A stretch of 64,000 nt of DNA, from positions 500,585-564,584 of the forward strand of contig VXAY01002115.1 of NCBI GenBank assembly GCA_013399855.1, in the 5' to 3' direction. The notes below the pieces were generated by a model. That model ran no database searches, was not told the DNA's origin, and saw only the letters and a program-made list of their open reading frames with translations. The DNA comes from Oxyruncus cristatus (Eukaryota; Chordata; Aves; Passeriformes; Cotingidae). Positions 1 through 11,900 of this stretch are shown piece after piece. The stretch's first letter is position 1. Each line of letters begins with the position of its first letter. Made by a program: the position numbers and the translations under genes.

Positions 1-2580
1 AATTGAGCCACTTCAGTAAATCTTCCCTAAGCGAAGCATGTTTTCTGTGCTAGTTAGAGATATTTAAAACCAGTAAGGAAACAAGTTGTTTGAAGGATAC
101 TTGCAACGGATCTTTCTGATGTTGTACCTGCAAACAAACTCTACATGAGCAGTTTGGATGGAGTGCATATTCAGTAGCACTGTGACTGTAGCAACACTAT
201 AATACTGCTCTCTGCACTACCTTGTCTTGCTTTTACAGGCAGATCTGTCTCCTACTATCACTGTCTGTCTCCCTCCCTGCCTCCTGTTCTTTCTGTCACA
301 CACACACTGTAACAGACATATATTTATTTAGATTGCTGGCTTCACAATAAATAATTGTTCCATTAAATGAGCATCTTTTTCCAGCCATGCTGGTGCAGAA
401 TATTGTGATTAATATTATATCCATACACTGTCAGTATCAAAGGAACTGCTGGGAGAAAAAAAAAAGAAAAGATCAGTGGATTTTTTTTTTTTTTTGCTAT
501 GACCAGTGAATTTGCAAAAGTGCTTTATAAGCTGTTATTTCTTTGATAGCACTTTGAATCTGCTTGTTAACATTCTCCTAGAAGTTCTACCATAACAACA
601 ATAACAATAATTAACAGCTGTAATTGCTCATTGCCCACTGAAAGACAGTGCATCTAAGTTGTTATATTTAGCCTCTGAAGGGAAGGGAAAAGGGTCTTTC
701 ACGTGGAGCATCTTCATGGAGACACTTCATAAAGTCCTGCTTTGAATAGAAATATTCCTGTTACACCATCTGTTATTTGTCTCTTATAAAACTCTGAGAT
801 ACACTTATTTGAGAACATTCAGAATTCTTGTCAGGTACTGTTGTGTCAAGAAAATAGTTTATTATTTTGTGTACTGATTAAATTGGGATGTTCTAACTAA
901 CAGCAATCTGCTTAGAAACTGTGTACGTTGGAAAATGTCAGTAATTATAAGAAGTTTGAGGATGACGATTTCCTGGTTTTCTAGGTGCCTTTTTCAAGAA
1001 CTATTTTTGCATTTTAACCTGAAGTTTTAAGAAATATTTTGGGGTTGTTTATCAATAAGAAAGTTTATTCAGTACTGGCAATGTTTTATGTAGTTTAGAT
1101 TTTCTCAAATATACTTTTGTAGCAGCAAACAGTACGTTTCAAGAGAAAGAAATGAGAGTTTTGTAGAAATCATTAATGTGGATTATGTTTGTAGATCAAA
1201 ACAGTTTCTCCCTGAAATATTTTCAAGCACAAAATTAGCTGCTGTAAAAATAACATATAATTGGTAGTTTATTACTGTTAGAAGAGTAAAATCTTTTTTA
1301 AGAGAAGTTCAGGCTAGAAGTGGCCCAGGAGTGAACTGTATTTAATTCTTGGAATATGAGGTGGCAGGGGAGAGAGAGAAAGACTGTTCCAAGTAATTTG
1401 AAATTGAAGCAGCTAATGGGGTATTATTAGAAGTAAAAATGCTTTTGTGGATGTCTAGAATTTATGTTCAGATCTGAACCTAAAAGGCACTCCTATAACC
1501 TTTGGAATCACTGAGTAACCTCTTAGTTTCTTTCTGCTATCTTCTTACTTGCTGGCATTCACAGGCTATTGAAAAGAAACCACAGAGTTACAAGAAAATG
1601 AGCACTGGATGTTCAGGGAAAACGCTTGAGCTTTACCACTTGGGAAGGAAATTAAGTGGTTAGTGATTTGCATAATGTGGGCAGCACCTTCTACAACATC
1701 CTTTATCAGAACCAAAATGACTAATGTCAGACCACAGAGTCCTTTTGAAACCGTGGGGCTGTTTCATGTTCTCTCTGAACCTCTACATACTGCACAGTAC
1801 TACTGTGTCCTGTTATAAGTTTTCATTTTGCACAATGTAGACCTTTTTAATATTTATCAGCATGCTGCCTCTAACTTGATACATTTGTAGTGCACAGAAA
1901 TTGATTTTCAAGAAATGTGTTTTGGATTTTTCGCACGCTTATAGGGGTTGAGAAATGCATATTTGCATAGAAATAATCTTTAGTGAGCTAAATTTTAGAG
2001 TATGTCAAATTTATAAATATCACTACTGTAAAGATGTATTTTTAGAAATAGATTTCTGGCCCCAGTTTATTTCAATTCCATTTTTCACGTTTGTGTCACC
2101 AGCATAGCTTTGGCTTGGTATTTTCTATTTCATTTGTTTTCAGCGTTCATGTTTTAGAGATTAAACTTTTCCGTTGTCTTCTCCAGGCAGCTCAGTCTGA
2201 AAGTGAAACGAAGCAAGCGAGGTGCTGTTGTTTAAAAGACATCCATTTGGTTTGAGACATGTGGCCAGTAAAACTCACCTAGCTCCTTTTTCTTCCTTCA
2301 CTTCCAAGCAGAACCATATTACTTGCTTTTTTTCTGTTACTTTGTCCCTTCACTGAAAAAGGAAGTTCTCTATTTTTTTAACCTCCTGTATGACTTTAAG
2401 GCTCATTACATTTCCTGTGGCTGTTGTTTCATTTCAGAGTAGCTGCTGTGGCTCTGCAGTTTGCTTATGCCACTGAAAAAATACAGATGCCTTGTGCACA
2501 GTCACAAACAAGCAATAAACTGAATTTGTTTGTAGAAACTCCAGTGTTCTGTCTAAACAAGAGCAATATTTTCGTTAAAC

Positions 2581-2599
2581 ACACATATATATATATATA
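2581..2599. repeat. Short TA microsatellite
   Basis: A brief ACACATATATATATATATA run, too short to be notably unstable. Confidence 0.85.
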
Positions 2600-3597
2600 G
2601 AACATGCTCTAAACTCTTCAGGTTGGAGTTACGTTACCACAGCACTGAAACGATCCTCCAAATTTATTCTCCAGCTCAAGATTCCCATTCTGGAAACAGG
2701 CTGTGGGTTCACAAATGAAACTGTCGAGGAAGGAAAATGCCATGCACCCCTTCAATTTTGGAGGGTCCTCTGCACTAAGGCAACAGTATTGTGCTTATCA
2801 CTGGTGTCAGGGGACATGTAACTCATTTTTCCTATTGCCCCAGGTAAGGAATTAGGCTCAAGAAATAATAAACAAGCCCGGTTTCTGTGGAGTTGAATGA
2901 AAAGGTATAGTTATCCTAGAGATAAATTTCACCTAAGGCCTCAAAATTACTAACAGTCTCTAGGCTTGTTGATGTAAAGCTTGACTTGGTTTTGAGCAGA
3001 TGTGTTCCAGGGAAAAGCCTCACCAAGATCTGACTGCAAGTTATGGCAGAGTTCTTAAATTTTACTGTAAATATCATTATACCACCTGCATTTTTTGGTC
3101 TCCGCAATGCAAACACATTTGTGATACCTTGACAGGATTTCTGCAGCTGCTTCCCCTTCCAAACACTGTGCCTAATCTTTGTGTATACATAACATGGGCA
3201 GAATGACTTGAGGCCAGTTTTCCACTCCCTCTGGAAAAGGGCCGCGGGTGTAAAATTCGTGAGGCTCCTGCCAATCAAATGTCTCTGTGTACTTGCAAAT
3301 TTTATTTTTTTCTACATTCACTGGTGTAAGTTCTTCCATGTGGACTTTTAGGTGCTCCTCTTCTCATGTCCTAAAAGGTGATCTAACATCAGGGAAGGTG
3401 CTTGGCTTGACTTAACTTGACTTTGGGCATTCTCACCATAAAAAAGGAAGATACTGCAGTGGAGCATTTCTCAGTAGGAGAGTCATTTAGCTTTGGACTT
3501 GTTCTTCTTCACTGGTCAAATGTGTTGGCCCTTAAGGAATGGTATATGTGGACTTTGAAGTGAGTTAGTGCAGAAAAAAATATGTGCATCTTTTATT

Positions 3598-3621
3598 TGC
3601 ATATATATGCATATATATGCA
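3598..3621. repeat. Perfect 24-bp palindrome of TGCATATATA units
   Basis: Two and a half copies of the 10-mer ATATATATGC follow TGC and make a 24-bp sequence equal to its own reverse complement (three TGCA boxes joined by ATATAT). It is flanked by ATTTGC on the left and AACAAATGCA on the right, so partial complementarity extends outward. It could extrude a cruciform. The left edge also forms an octamer-like ATTTGCAT. Confidence 0.95.
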
Positions 3622-3710
3622 TAACAAATGCAATACAATAGCCTGTTCCTTTGTTTATTTTTACGTTTTAAGGCATTGCAGTCCTTATAGAATTAGGTTT
3701 GTTAATGTGT

Positions 3711-3736
3711 GGAAAAGGAGGGAAAAGGAGGGAAAA
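3711..3736 (+). repeat. Short tandem repeat (GGAAAAGGAG)2.6
   Basis: The decamer GGAAAAGGAG is repeated in perfect tandem twice and followed by GGAAAA. It is purine-only on the plus strand. Confidence 0.9.
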
Positions 3737-5776
3737 TCCCCTTAGGGCATCAGGGCTGTGTGTGGCTGAGTTTAGGAATGAATGCTCAGTGTCACACATG
3801 GGACAGGCAAATTTCTCTTTGCTGGCTCACTCTTTTTAAAAAACCAGTAACATCCACTATGAGATATTACTACTACCCTGATTAAAAATAAAACAAAATA
3901 CAGTGCAGTACTCAAGGTATCTCTGTTTTTCATTAGACTATATAAAAAGTGAAGAGAATTTAGGAAATCCATTTTAAAATGGCGAAGGCAAAGGAATTTT
4001 TCTGTGAAATTCCCTTTGACCGGTTGAAATAGCTTAAACACTATTGACCATTCTCCCACCAGCTCAGTGATGCATGGCATTTTGAATCATCCATTTTCTA
4101 TGAAGACTACCTGGGGTTAGCATATCATTACTTGATAACAGAGTTTCAATTCTAACCTACTGGCAGCGCTGAGCTTTAAGCTGGATACACTTACTTGCAG
4201 GCTCATCCAACCCTACATAATTGTCTGTACATTTATTTTATTGTCAACCCAGAAACAAGCTGAAGAAACTAACTGTTTGCTTTAGAACACATTAACTTCT
4301 TTATCACATTAATACTGACTCATATCTTATTTCCCAGTTGCAGTAACAAAACCGTTCAAATATTTCCCTCACAGGACAATATCTTTAATAGCTTCTGTGT
4401 GTTTCCTATTTTTGGCTGTTTCTGTATAAACAGACTAATCTAATAGCATGCTGAACCATCTATACTTGGCAGAAATTCAGCAACTCACTCATTTCTATGG
4501 CAAGCTGTGATGCCAAGGGGAAAAAAAGAGCCTCACTTCTATTGCAGTAAGATCTTTCTTAAAGTTGTCTTTTATAAGTGTAATATGACTATCATTTGGG
4601 TTACTGCAGTACCTTGACTAAAGAAACCCCCACTTTTATTGCAGTATAGGATGAGCAAATAGGAGGGGCATTATTCCCTTCACAATGTCCACAGGAATTC
4701 ATTTACCTAATGTATTCAGTCTCTCTTATGTGCAGTGCTTTAAATGGTGGTAAAGTACACACTTAAAAATGTTGTTGAGAGCCAATTAGGAAGGCTGGCC
4801 GACAAGGCTGGAGAAAGCAATCTGGAAGTCACTGGGAAATGCTTTTGTGTGGAGTCATCTTGCTTGGGGTATTTAACCGTCCTCGGCAAATTCAGTTTTG
4901 TTGTCCCTCCATGGCAATCAGAAGCTGTGCTGTGAAACCACTCAAGACATGTCCCCCCATCCCCTTTGTGGCTCTCATCCCAGTACACCCCCATGGCTTA
5001 CACTGACAGATTGGTGAAATCCATGGTTATGCTTCTGGTTGCTGCTCTGAACCTCGGGATACGCGGTTCGACGTACATTTATTTTGGGGCAGTGCTATCT
5101 TAAGCAGTCTCAGGCTCCTGCTTCCCTGAGCTGCCCTCTTCGTTAAAGTCAGCACTTTTCCATGGTTTATATTTCAATCAGATTAGTTTCCTGATCCAGT
5201 TCATTGCGTGCTCAGATAAACTCTTGCACCAGCAAAAACAAGGCAGAAAGACAATGGCCACTTAAAACAGTTTAAGAAGCTTTCATTGTAGCCAAGTGTC
5301 CAGCCATGGTTCAGTGTCTTTGCAGTCAAATCAGGAAAATACCAGCATGCAGCTCCTACCTGTGTTGGGCTGGTGTTTGTGATAAATATTTGAGCTATCG
5401 ATGAATGTAGCTATAAAAATGCAAATTATGATGGTTTTCGTATTGTTTTACAACCGTATCAGCTGCAAAGCCTCTTAGAGTGAAGTGAGTTTATTTAATT
5501 TTGGGCATTTATCAATACTGAGAGATTTATTTATGTAATTGACATTTTTATGTCCCTGTCCTGGTAACATTTCCTATTGAAACCATCTAGATCTGAAATC
5601 AATGCATCTCTAATACAAAGAGGCCTAAGTGTGTAAAAATAGCCCACTATTGGACTGTACTCCAATGCACATTGGTAGTGCCTTACTTTAAACCAGAGAA
5701 ATATTGAAGTCTCTTAGGCTTTCCATTTCCTTGCTTGTTTTACAAACTGTATTTTTAACATTATTTTTTGTTATAG

Positions 5777-5895
5777 TAGGCCAAGTTCATCCCTAATATA
5801 ACAGTATTGAAATCAGTGGGGAGACTTGTAGTTTTAAGACTTGTAGTTTTAAGAATAAGACACACTAAAGTGCTTTGCTGGATCAGGGCCTAAAA
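5777..5895. mobile_element. Decayed foldback (palindromic) amniote repeat
   Basis: The left end, TAGGCCAAGTTCATCCCTAA with ATTGAAATCAGTGGGG downstream (5777-5821), resembles one half of a palindromic repeat that I recall as common in turtle, crocodile and bird DNA. Its halves carry GGCCAAATTCATCCCTGGTG and CATTGACTTCAATGG. The right end, TTTGCTGGATCAGGGCCTAA (5875-5894), is an inverted counterpart of the GGCC-bearing left terminus. The body between is degenerate and contains a separate tandem doubling at 5823-5852. No coding capacity is expected. The element type (foldback or MITE-like) is an inference, and I do not assert a database name. Confidence 0.45.
5823..5852 (+). repeat. Tandem doubling of a 15-bp unit
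   Basis: The 15-mer GACTTGTAGTTTTAA occurs twice in perfect tandem, followed by a partial third start (GA). This is a recent replication-slippage doubling inside the older foldback relic. Confidence 0.9.
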
Positions 5896-8734
5896 GGATT
5901 AGTGCTGTGGAATGCTTATGGTGGCCATAGAGGTAACTGTATGAATAAAAGTAATTTTAATTGCACTGGAGCAGTGTGGGAATTTTATTCCACCTCTCAG
6001 TAAAAGAAAGAAAGAAATAGAATAGACTCCCACTGACACGCAGAGAATCCTGTAGAACGTTTCACATTGCTTTGCAAATATTGAAACAGTAGAAAATGTT
6101 TAAAAGTCCGAGATATAAACTCCCTAGCTTTTGTTTTGAGGCTTGTGCACATTTTAAAGCAGATATTTGGTACACAAATTATAAGACCAGTAGGGACTAT
6201 TGATTTTTAAGTATAACTATAGTGGCTTTGCACCTATTGTATGTTTTTCATTAAGGCAACAATTGGAGATTTTTTTTTCCCTGAGAACTGAAGCTAGCTG
6301 ATAATTTCTTGTTGTGTTCTGTGAAGGAAAATGATGATCAGGCAAAGATGATTTCTGTATTCAGATTGTTCCCGATTCCCCAGGAAAACTTGGCACCAGG
6401 TGAAACATCTGGTAGAATACAAGCTCTGCTCTTCCAGATGCACCAAAAGTGGATTTGGGACTAAAACTTTTTCCACGAGAATGGATTTGAACTTGTGTCT
6501 CCGTGGTAGTGTGTGTAAGGCCTTACCCTCCTGTATTCAGCACAGGTGCCTTTTACCAAGAGTGAAGGGAGGGGAAAACCAAAGACCATCACGAGGCTCG
6601 GGACGCCTTAGAAGGGCCCAGGTGCAGGAAGGACTTCACTGCTCTTGGCCCAGAAAACAGCAATCTGAAGCAGAACTGCATGTAATGGAACATTCCTCCT
6701 GTCAGTTTGTGCAGCTGTTGAGTTTTGAGACATTTGAAATGCAAGAATACTTGTTATGGGTTTGGGGTTTTTTCCATCTAGTTGTGAAGTATTCCAGTTA
6801 TGTGCTTGAACTGAAGAAGTAACTCTACAGATCTGGCAATCTGCTCCAGGATGTGAACTTGTCAGGTCGCGTTGTACTTGTGGGGGGTTGTGAGTACTTG
6901 GTTGGGGAATACGAGTGACATAATGGCTTGCTGATGCAAGAAGACTTGCTCTGGTTTTGGATCCTGCTAAAAGCCAGTGTCCTTGGGCAGGTGGCAGGAA
7001 GGAACAGTGCCCTCTGAGGTGAGGTATAAATATCACGAGGGTGATGGTGGGCTGGAGCTGTTCCTGATTCTACAGTGCATCCTTTGTGTGACAGGGTTTG
7101 AGCTCAGGTGCTGTAGTTAAATTCAAACAAACTAATTGAGTTTTGCTATCTAAAATTCCCCATGTGGTTTCAAGCAGAATGACTCAACTGTAATCAACTA
7201 TTGTTACAGCTTGTAGTTAATGCTGAGATTCACTGACACAGAAAAACAGTCTCACTGTCCAAAGGGAAGTTACTTGTTAATCCTCTGCTTTTGGATCCAT
7301 CCAGTAATTCATTAGAAGAAAGATGTGTCTGTGCTCATTTCTAGGAAAAACATTCATGCAAATAGATGTTCAGAGCAGGTACTAGAAATGAGGATTACAC
7401 TGTAGGTGCAGGGCGCTTGCCTGTGGGTGTGAGCTGCAAAGAGCTGGGAACTGACACACACGGTTTTCTGATGTGTCAGCAATGCTAAGATGTTGCATTT
7501 TGCCTGCAATAACAACTTTGAAGGTGATCATCAAGCATTCAGTTGAATTTGTACTCCTCTTTCTAACATCATTTTGCTTGATGATAAAAATCAGAGTTTG
7601 TATTCACACAGAGATTTGGGCACTTCTTCAAGTTGTTTCTGAGCCTTTCACATGGCTGTTTTCTGTGTGGCCCTGAGGTCAGGCAGTACTTTACCCCCCC
7701 TTTTTTTTTATTTTCTCCCTTTTTTTTGCCTGTGAATTGAGGTCTGAACATGGCTGATTTTTGAGCCTCGGAGAAGATCAATTTTCCAATTGTGTAATAC
7801 AGTACCTGGCTTTTCGGAATGGCACTGTTAATTGTCATTGACCATAATAGAATATGAATAGCACAGCCTCTTGACACCAACTTAATGGTTCTGACTTTTC
7901 AATGGTGCCAAGAGTGTAAGGCTAGAGGGGGAAAAAGGGTCAGAGGAGAGATAAGAGCTCTTCTGATTCGACTGAAAAAGATTAAAGCCTCTGTGTCTTT
8001 CAAGTGGTACTTACGAGGGTCACCATTTCTATGAAGTCACCTTAAAACTGGAAGTGTTTGAAAAATTTCTGGCACAAAAGGTCCCTTAGAACAACTCCAA
8101 CCCCCTCCTCCACAAGGTTTTGGGTTTTTTTTTTTCAGGTTAATAGGCAAACAGGAAGAGGCAGGTGTGGGATGGCTCAAGGAGAAATGTGGACAGTCAT
8201 ATTGTGGATGACACAGCCTGCTCCGAGCGCAGCATCGCTAACCCTGTTAGCCCTAAGGAAGAATCACTCTTGTTTACTGCTGTTTTGTCCAGCTGGGAGC
8301 TCTGGGAAATTTTGTGATTCACTTTAGTACCTCTTTTAAGAAAAGCTTACTGTCCTTAAATACACAACTATCGCTGCCTGTTGGGAATCCGATCATACAC
8401 AAGATTACCTGCCTAATCTGATCACAGCAGTTCTCACCGCTCTTGGCTGTCAGGGACAGAGGCCGGGAGGAAGATGATGTTTTGCTTCTCCATCTCTCAT
8501 GAACATCAGTGCAGGGAACAGCCATTTTCAATGCATTGAATACCTGCCGTTATTTGCAGGGAATGCGAGATTATAATTTCAGTATTTGAACACCATTTCC
8601 CTGGGATTTCTAAACAGCTGGTAGCTAAATGAGAGGAGTAATTGCTCTGTGGAGATCTGGGAGAGGTACCTGGTGTGCAGATGGAGACATGCTTTGTGCG
8701 CAGGGTGTTTTCGATGTGGGGAAGGCAGGTTGCT
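5896..8734. other. Non-coding stretch, no gene recognised
   Basis: Unique DNA. Two overlapping opposite-strand open frames (6400-6822 plus, 6608-7036 minus; 140 and 142 codons) fall in a locally GC-richer patch and encode nothing recognisable. A C7T9 pyrimidine tract lies at 7694-7709. An acceptor-like T-run ending in TTTTTTCAG lies near 8127-8138, with no coding exon after it. Confidence 0.8.
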
Positions 8735-8984
8735 TCAAACTCACAGAGGGCAGGTTTAGTTCAGATATCAGGAAGAAATTCTTTGCTGTGAGGGTGGTGA
8801 GGCCCTGGCACAGGTTGTCCAGAGGAGCTGTGGATGCCCCATCCCTGGAAGTGTTCAAGGCCAGGTTGGATGTGTCTTGGGTCAACCTAGTCTAGTGGAA
8901 GGTGTCCCTGCCCATGGCAGGGGGTTGGAACAGAATGGTCTTTAAGGTGCCTTCCAAGCCAAACCATTCTGTGATTTTTATGAT
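8735..8984 (+). mobile_element. CR1 LINE 3' end, 5'-truncated
   Basis: This is the 3' untranslated tail of an avian CR1 non-LTR retrotransposon, in sense orientation. The diagnostic blocks occur in the expected order: GGCAGGTTTAG, then AGGAAGAAATTCTTTGCTGT, GTGAGGCCCTGGCACAGGTT, GTGGATGCCCCATCCCTGG, AAGTGTTCAAGGCCAGGTTGG, CCTGCCCATGGCAGGGGGTT and AACCATTCTGTGATT, ending in TTATGAT near 8984. Full CR1 elements are several kilobases long and encode an endonuclease and reverse transcriptase. Only about 250 bp remain, so the copy was truncated at its 5' end on insertion, as most CR1 copies are, and it can encode nothing. The 5' boundary is soft (8725-8745). I see no target-site duplication, which is normal for CR1. 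Short open frames on both strands across it (8625-8895) are coincidental. The subfamily is not assigned. Confidence 0.95.
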
Positions 8985-11900
8985 CCTCGTACTGACTGAG
9001 TCCATAGCACTTACTTCACAGGTGCTGTGGAGTCAGTCTGTGCACGCAGAATTTGAGTTATCCAGAACACGTCAGACTTGTGCTGCATTTGTTTGGATGG
9101 ATTGCACACCACAAACCCAAGGTGCTCAACAGAAGCAGGAGCCATTCATTTGTGTGTTTGTGTTCTGATGTTGAAAGTACACCATTAATGCGCAAGGGAC
9201 TGACTCAGCAGAGTAGTGAAATACTGGCAATGTTATGGTTTCATGTGTTTCTGAAGGAGGAATTACAAAAATCAGACTAGATAAGAAGCAGAAAGAAACT
9301 CTCTGAGATCACTCGTATAAATTCCTGACATGAAAAAAAAATGAATCTATAATTTAGATACTAAGTGAAAAGATGGTTGAAGGAGGGAAGGGTCTAATTA
9401 TCTTAATACATCCGAAAGGACTGGTATCAAAAATCTTCAGTTTTCTTCAGTCTGATGTGGGACAAACTCTGCCAATTTAATAAGTTAAAATTCACAGGAT
9501 TGCCTTTGGAGTGGTATGTGTCAGTGGATATTTCACTGTTGTAACAATTTGGGGCGGGCGGGGTTGTTTTTGATGTTTTATCACTAAAACTGTTGTTTGG
9601 GAACAAAGCTTCCAGAAATGGTTGTCAGGGAAAGTTTCTTTATTCTGCCTGATCTAAGTTTTCCCAGTAGATTTCTGTTTAAAAAGAATAAACAAAGAAA
9701 AAAAAGAGCAAGACCGTAGAAGTGAGAATTAGATATAAATATGACACTAAACTATATCTTTTAATACAAAAGAACTCTTTTTTAATTAGAAGCTTGGAAG
9801 GACATATCCTTTAATTGCTGCACTTGTAGTTTCTGGGCCATCAATATCCTTGCTTCTTTCATTAATAAACTGGCAAGTCAAGTAGGAAAGCTGCAGGAGT
9901 ATAATTTTTTCCCTTAAGCTCTACTTAATCAACAGCAGACTTGATCAAACAGAAGAAAGAAAATGTAAATCAGTTGCATTAATTCTGCTGGCAGTAAATA
10001 GTAGGAAAAAAGCTAAACATGAAAGAATGCTCATTTTGCAACTGATATCTGGGGTAGGATTGAATGGGAGAAATAGGTAGTTAAACAGCTCTTTAGATGG
10101 TGAGTGACTAGGGGAATACTGGAGTTTATGTATGGATTAGCACAGTGATAGACCCTGAGTAGCAGAAGACGATGACTAATTACCTGACAGAGCAGCACTG
10201 CATTCGACTTGGTCATTGAAATTAATTTCTGTTTTCAGGACTGGCAGAAAGCAGCTGCAGAATTTCAGTTCAATACTCAAATTAACTAGGAGTCTAAATT
10301 ATTTCTGTGCACATACAGTGTTAGAGGAGTGGGTTATTAAATTGATCTTGATTTTACACACCGAGGCAAGAATGATTCCACCTTTTTCATCAGAAGTCCA
10401 TGTCCCCTGAAATCAGGGAATAAAACCTGTGCTGTAATAAACTACTTGTCACTGATGTGAACTCTGTCAGATAGTTAACATCTTAACTTTTCCTGGAGTT
10501 CTAGATGAAGGAATTATAAAATAAAGTCTTCTGGGTTGAAAGAAAATTTTACTACCTACTCCACTGAGTAAAATACACGAAGTTGAACATAGATGAATTT
10601 ACTTCATAGTTTGAATAGGATTATGCCCAGGAATTAATTTGTCTTATGATGTATATGTGCTTGACAAGCTGGTATATTTGTAAGAGGTGGGAAAGCTGTC
10701 TGTAGGTTATTTCTGATTAACTTGTTTGAGTGAGATATGGCAATAGAGAAAACTAAAACCAACTGCAAAGACCCCAGAGAATCAAGTTTATAAAAAAACC
10801 CTGCATGCACTGAATTGAAGTCATATATCCCATGATTATAAAATGCAGAAATCCCACCAGATTTCCAGGGTGATAGTTGACTCATTATATCCATAAGCAG
10901 TAATTTGTCCTTTTGCCAGTAGCAAAAGTCCCAAAACCTTTTGTCTGTTTAAAGGTTTCTTGTTATTTTCATTTATTTGTTTATTCAACTAAAAAAAAAT
11001 TTGAAATGTTTATAAAGTAAATAAATACGAGAGGGAGGAAAAGGCAAGAGTATGAAAAATTGAATAAATATTTAGTATTTAAGGGTATATTTTATTTCAA
11101 TGGAAAATTAGGCAGGAGGGGTCTGTGAAAGCCTTTCTTCAGTACTTGTGCCCCATAGTGTTCTTGCTGAATAAATTATGTTACTTCCTGCTCTTTCCTG
11201 TGTGCTGCCTCTCAGTAGACACTTCTAGGCACAAGGATTACCACATAAAACCAGGAGCTTTTATCTTACTGTATCTTAGTCCTGTGTGGGATCACTGTTA
11301 TAACTGGTCACCTTAGTAACTAAAATGTGGTTTGTTTCCTTTGGTGATGCTAAGCCAACATAGCTATGGAAGAATGGATAGGATTTTACTCTAGTTCCAT
11401 AATGGATTTGTAGAGCTAGAAGTTATTTAGCAAAGCAAAAACAAAACCAAAGAACATTCTTTTAGTCAGACACTGAGCAAACTTGATCTGGAGGTCAGCG
11501 AGACACAGTACATTGAGAAATCTGCCCTGGCATTTTAGAGTCACATTTCACAGTATAGCACATTGGTAATGATTATGAGGTTATATGTAATTATTTATTT
11601 GTATTGTCAAAAATAAAAAATCCACAAAAGAAATTCTGTTAAATTGAAAGTGAAAACTTATTTTACTCTCCAGTACAGGTATTAGTAAAATCAGAATATC
11701 ATAATTGTATTAAATGGTTTTATTCCCTCCCTATTAATTTCTTTTGTTGCCCTTTTGCTCTTCAGCTTTATTGTCCAGGTATTATTTTATCACTTTGCAG
11801 ACTGTGTTTTATTTTTTCATTCATTAAAAGACCTAATTTTTTTTTTGTATACCAAAAAGTTCCAAAAGAATCACTAGAGAATGACACGTGGTCTTAGAAA

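Larger units (their letters stand above)
1..5776. other. Non-coding stretch, no gene recognised
   Basis: Unique AT-rich DNA with many TAAAT/ATTTA runs. It contains a trivial CA run (297-308), a T15 run (481-495), AAC/AAT-type repetition near 593-612, and the palindrome and short repeats listed separately. TTCTATTGCAGTA (4537-4549) and TTTTATTGCAGTA (4633-4645) form a near-duplicate pair about 96 bp apart. Open frames, the longest 120 codons on the minus strand at 2916-3278, carry no recognisable protein. Confidence 0.8.

Noticed and set aside
5050..5080. Possible tRNA fragment because of a B-box-like GGTTCGAC
   Set aside because: The T-arm stem does not pair, and no A box or acceptor stem is found upstream.
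6400..7036. Overlapping opposite-strand frames of 140 and 142 codons
   Set aside because: No domain, no splice or promoter context, and no codon signal favouring either strand. Explained by a GC-richer, stop-poor patch.
8078..8115. Possible second CR1 scrap (AAGGTCCCTTAGAAC and CTCCAACCCCC)
   Set aside because: Too short and ambiguous: it fits sense and antisense CR1 ends about equally badly.
8625..8895. Open frames of 86-88 codons on both strands
   Set aside because: They lie across the CR1 3' untranslated tail and the adjoining sequence, and correspond to no CR1 protein.
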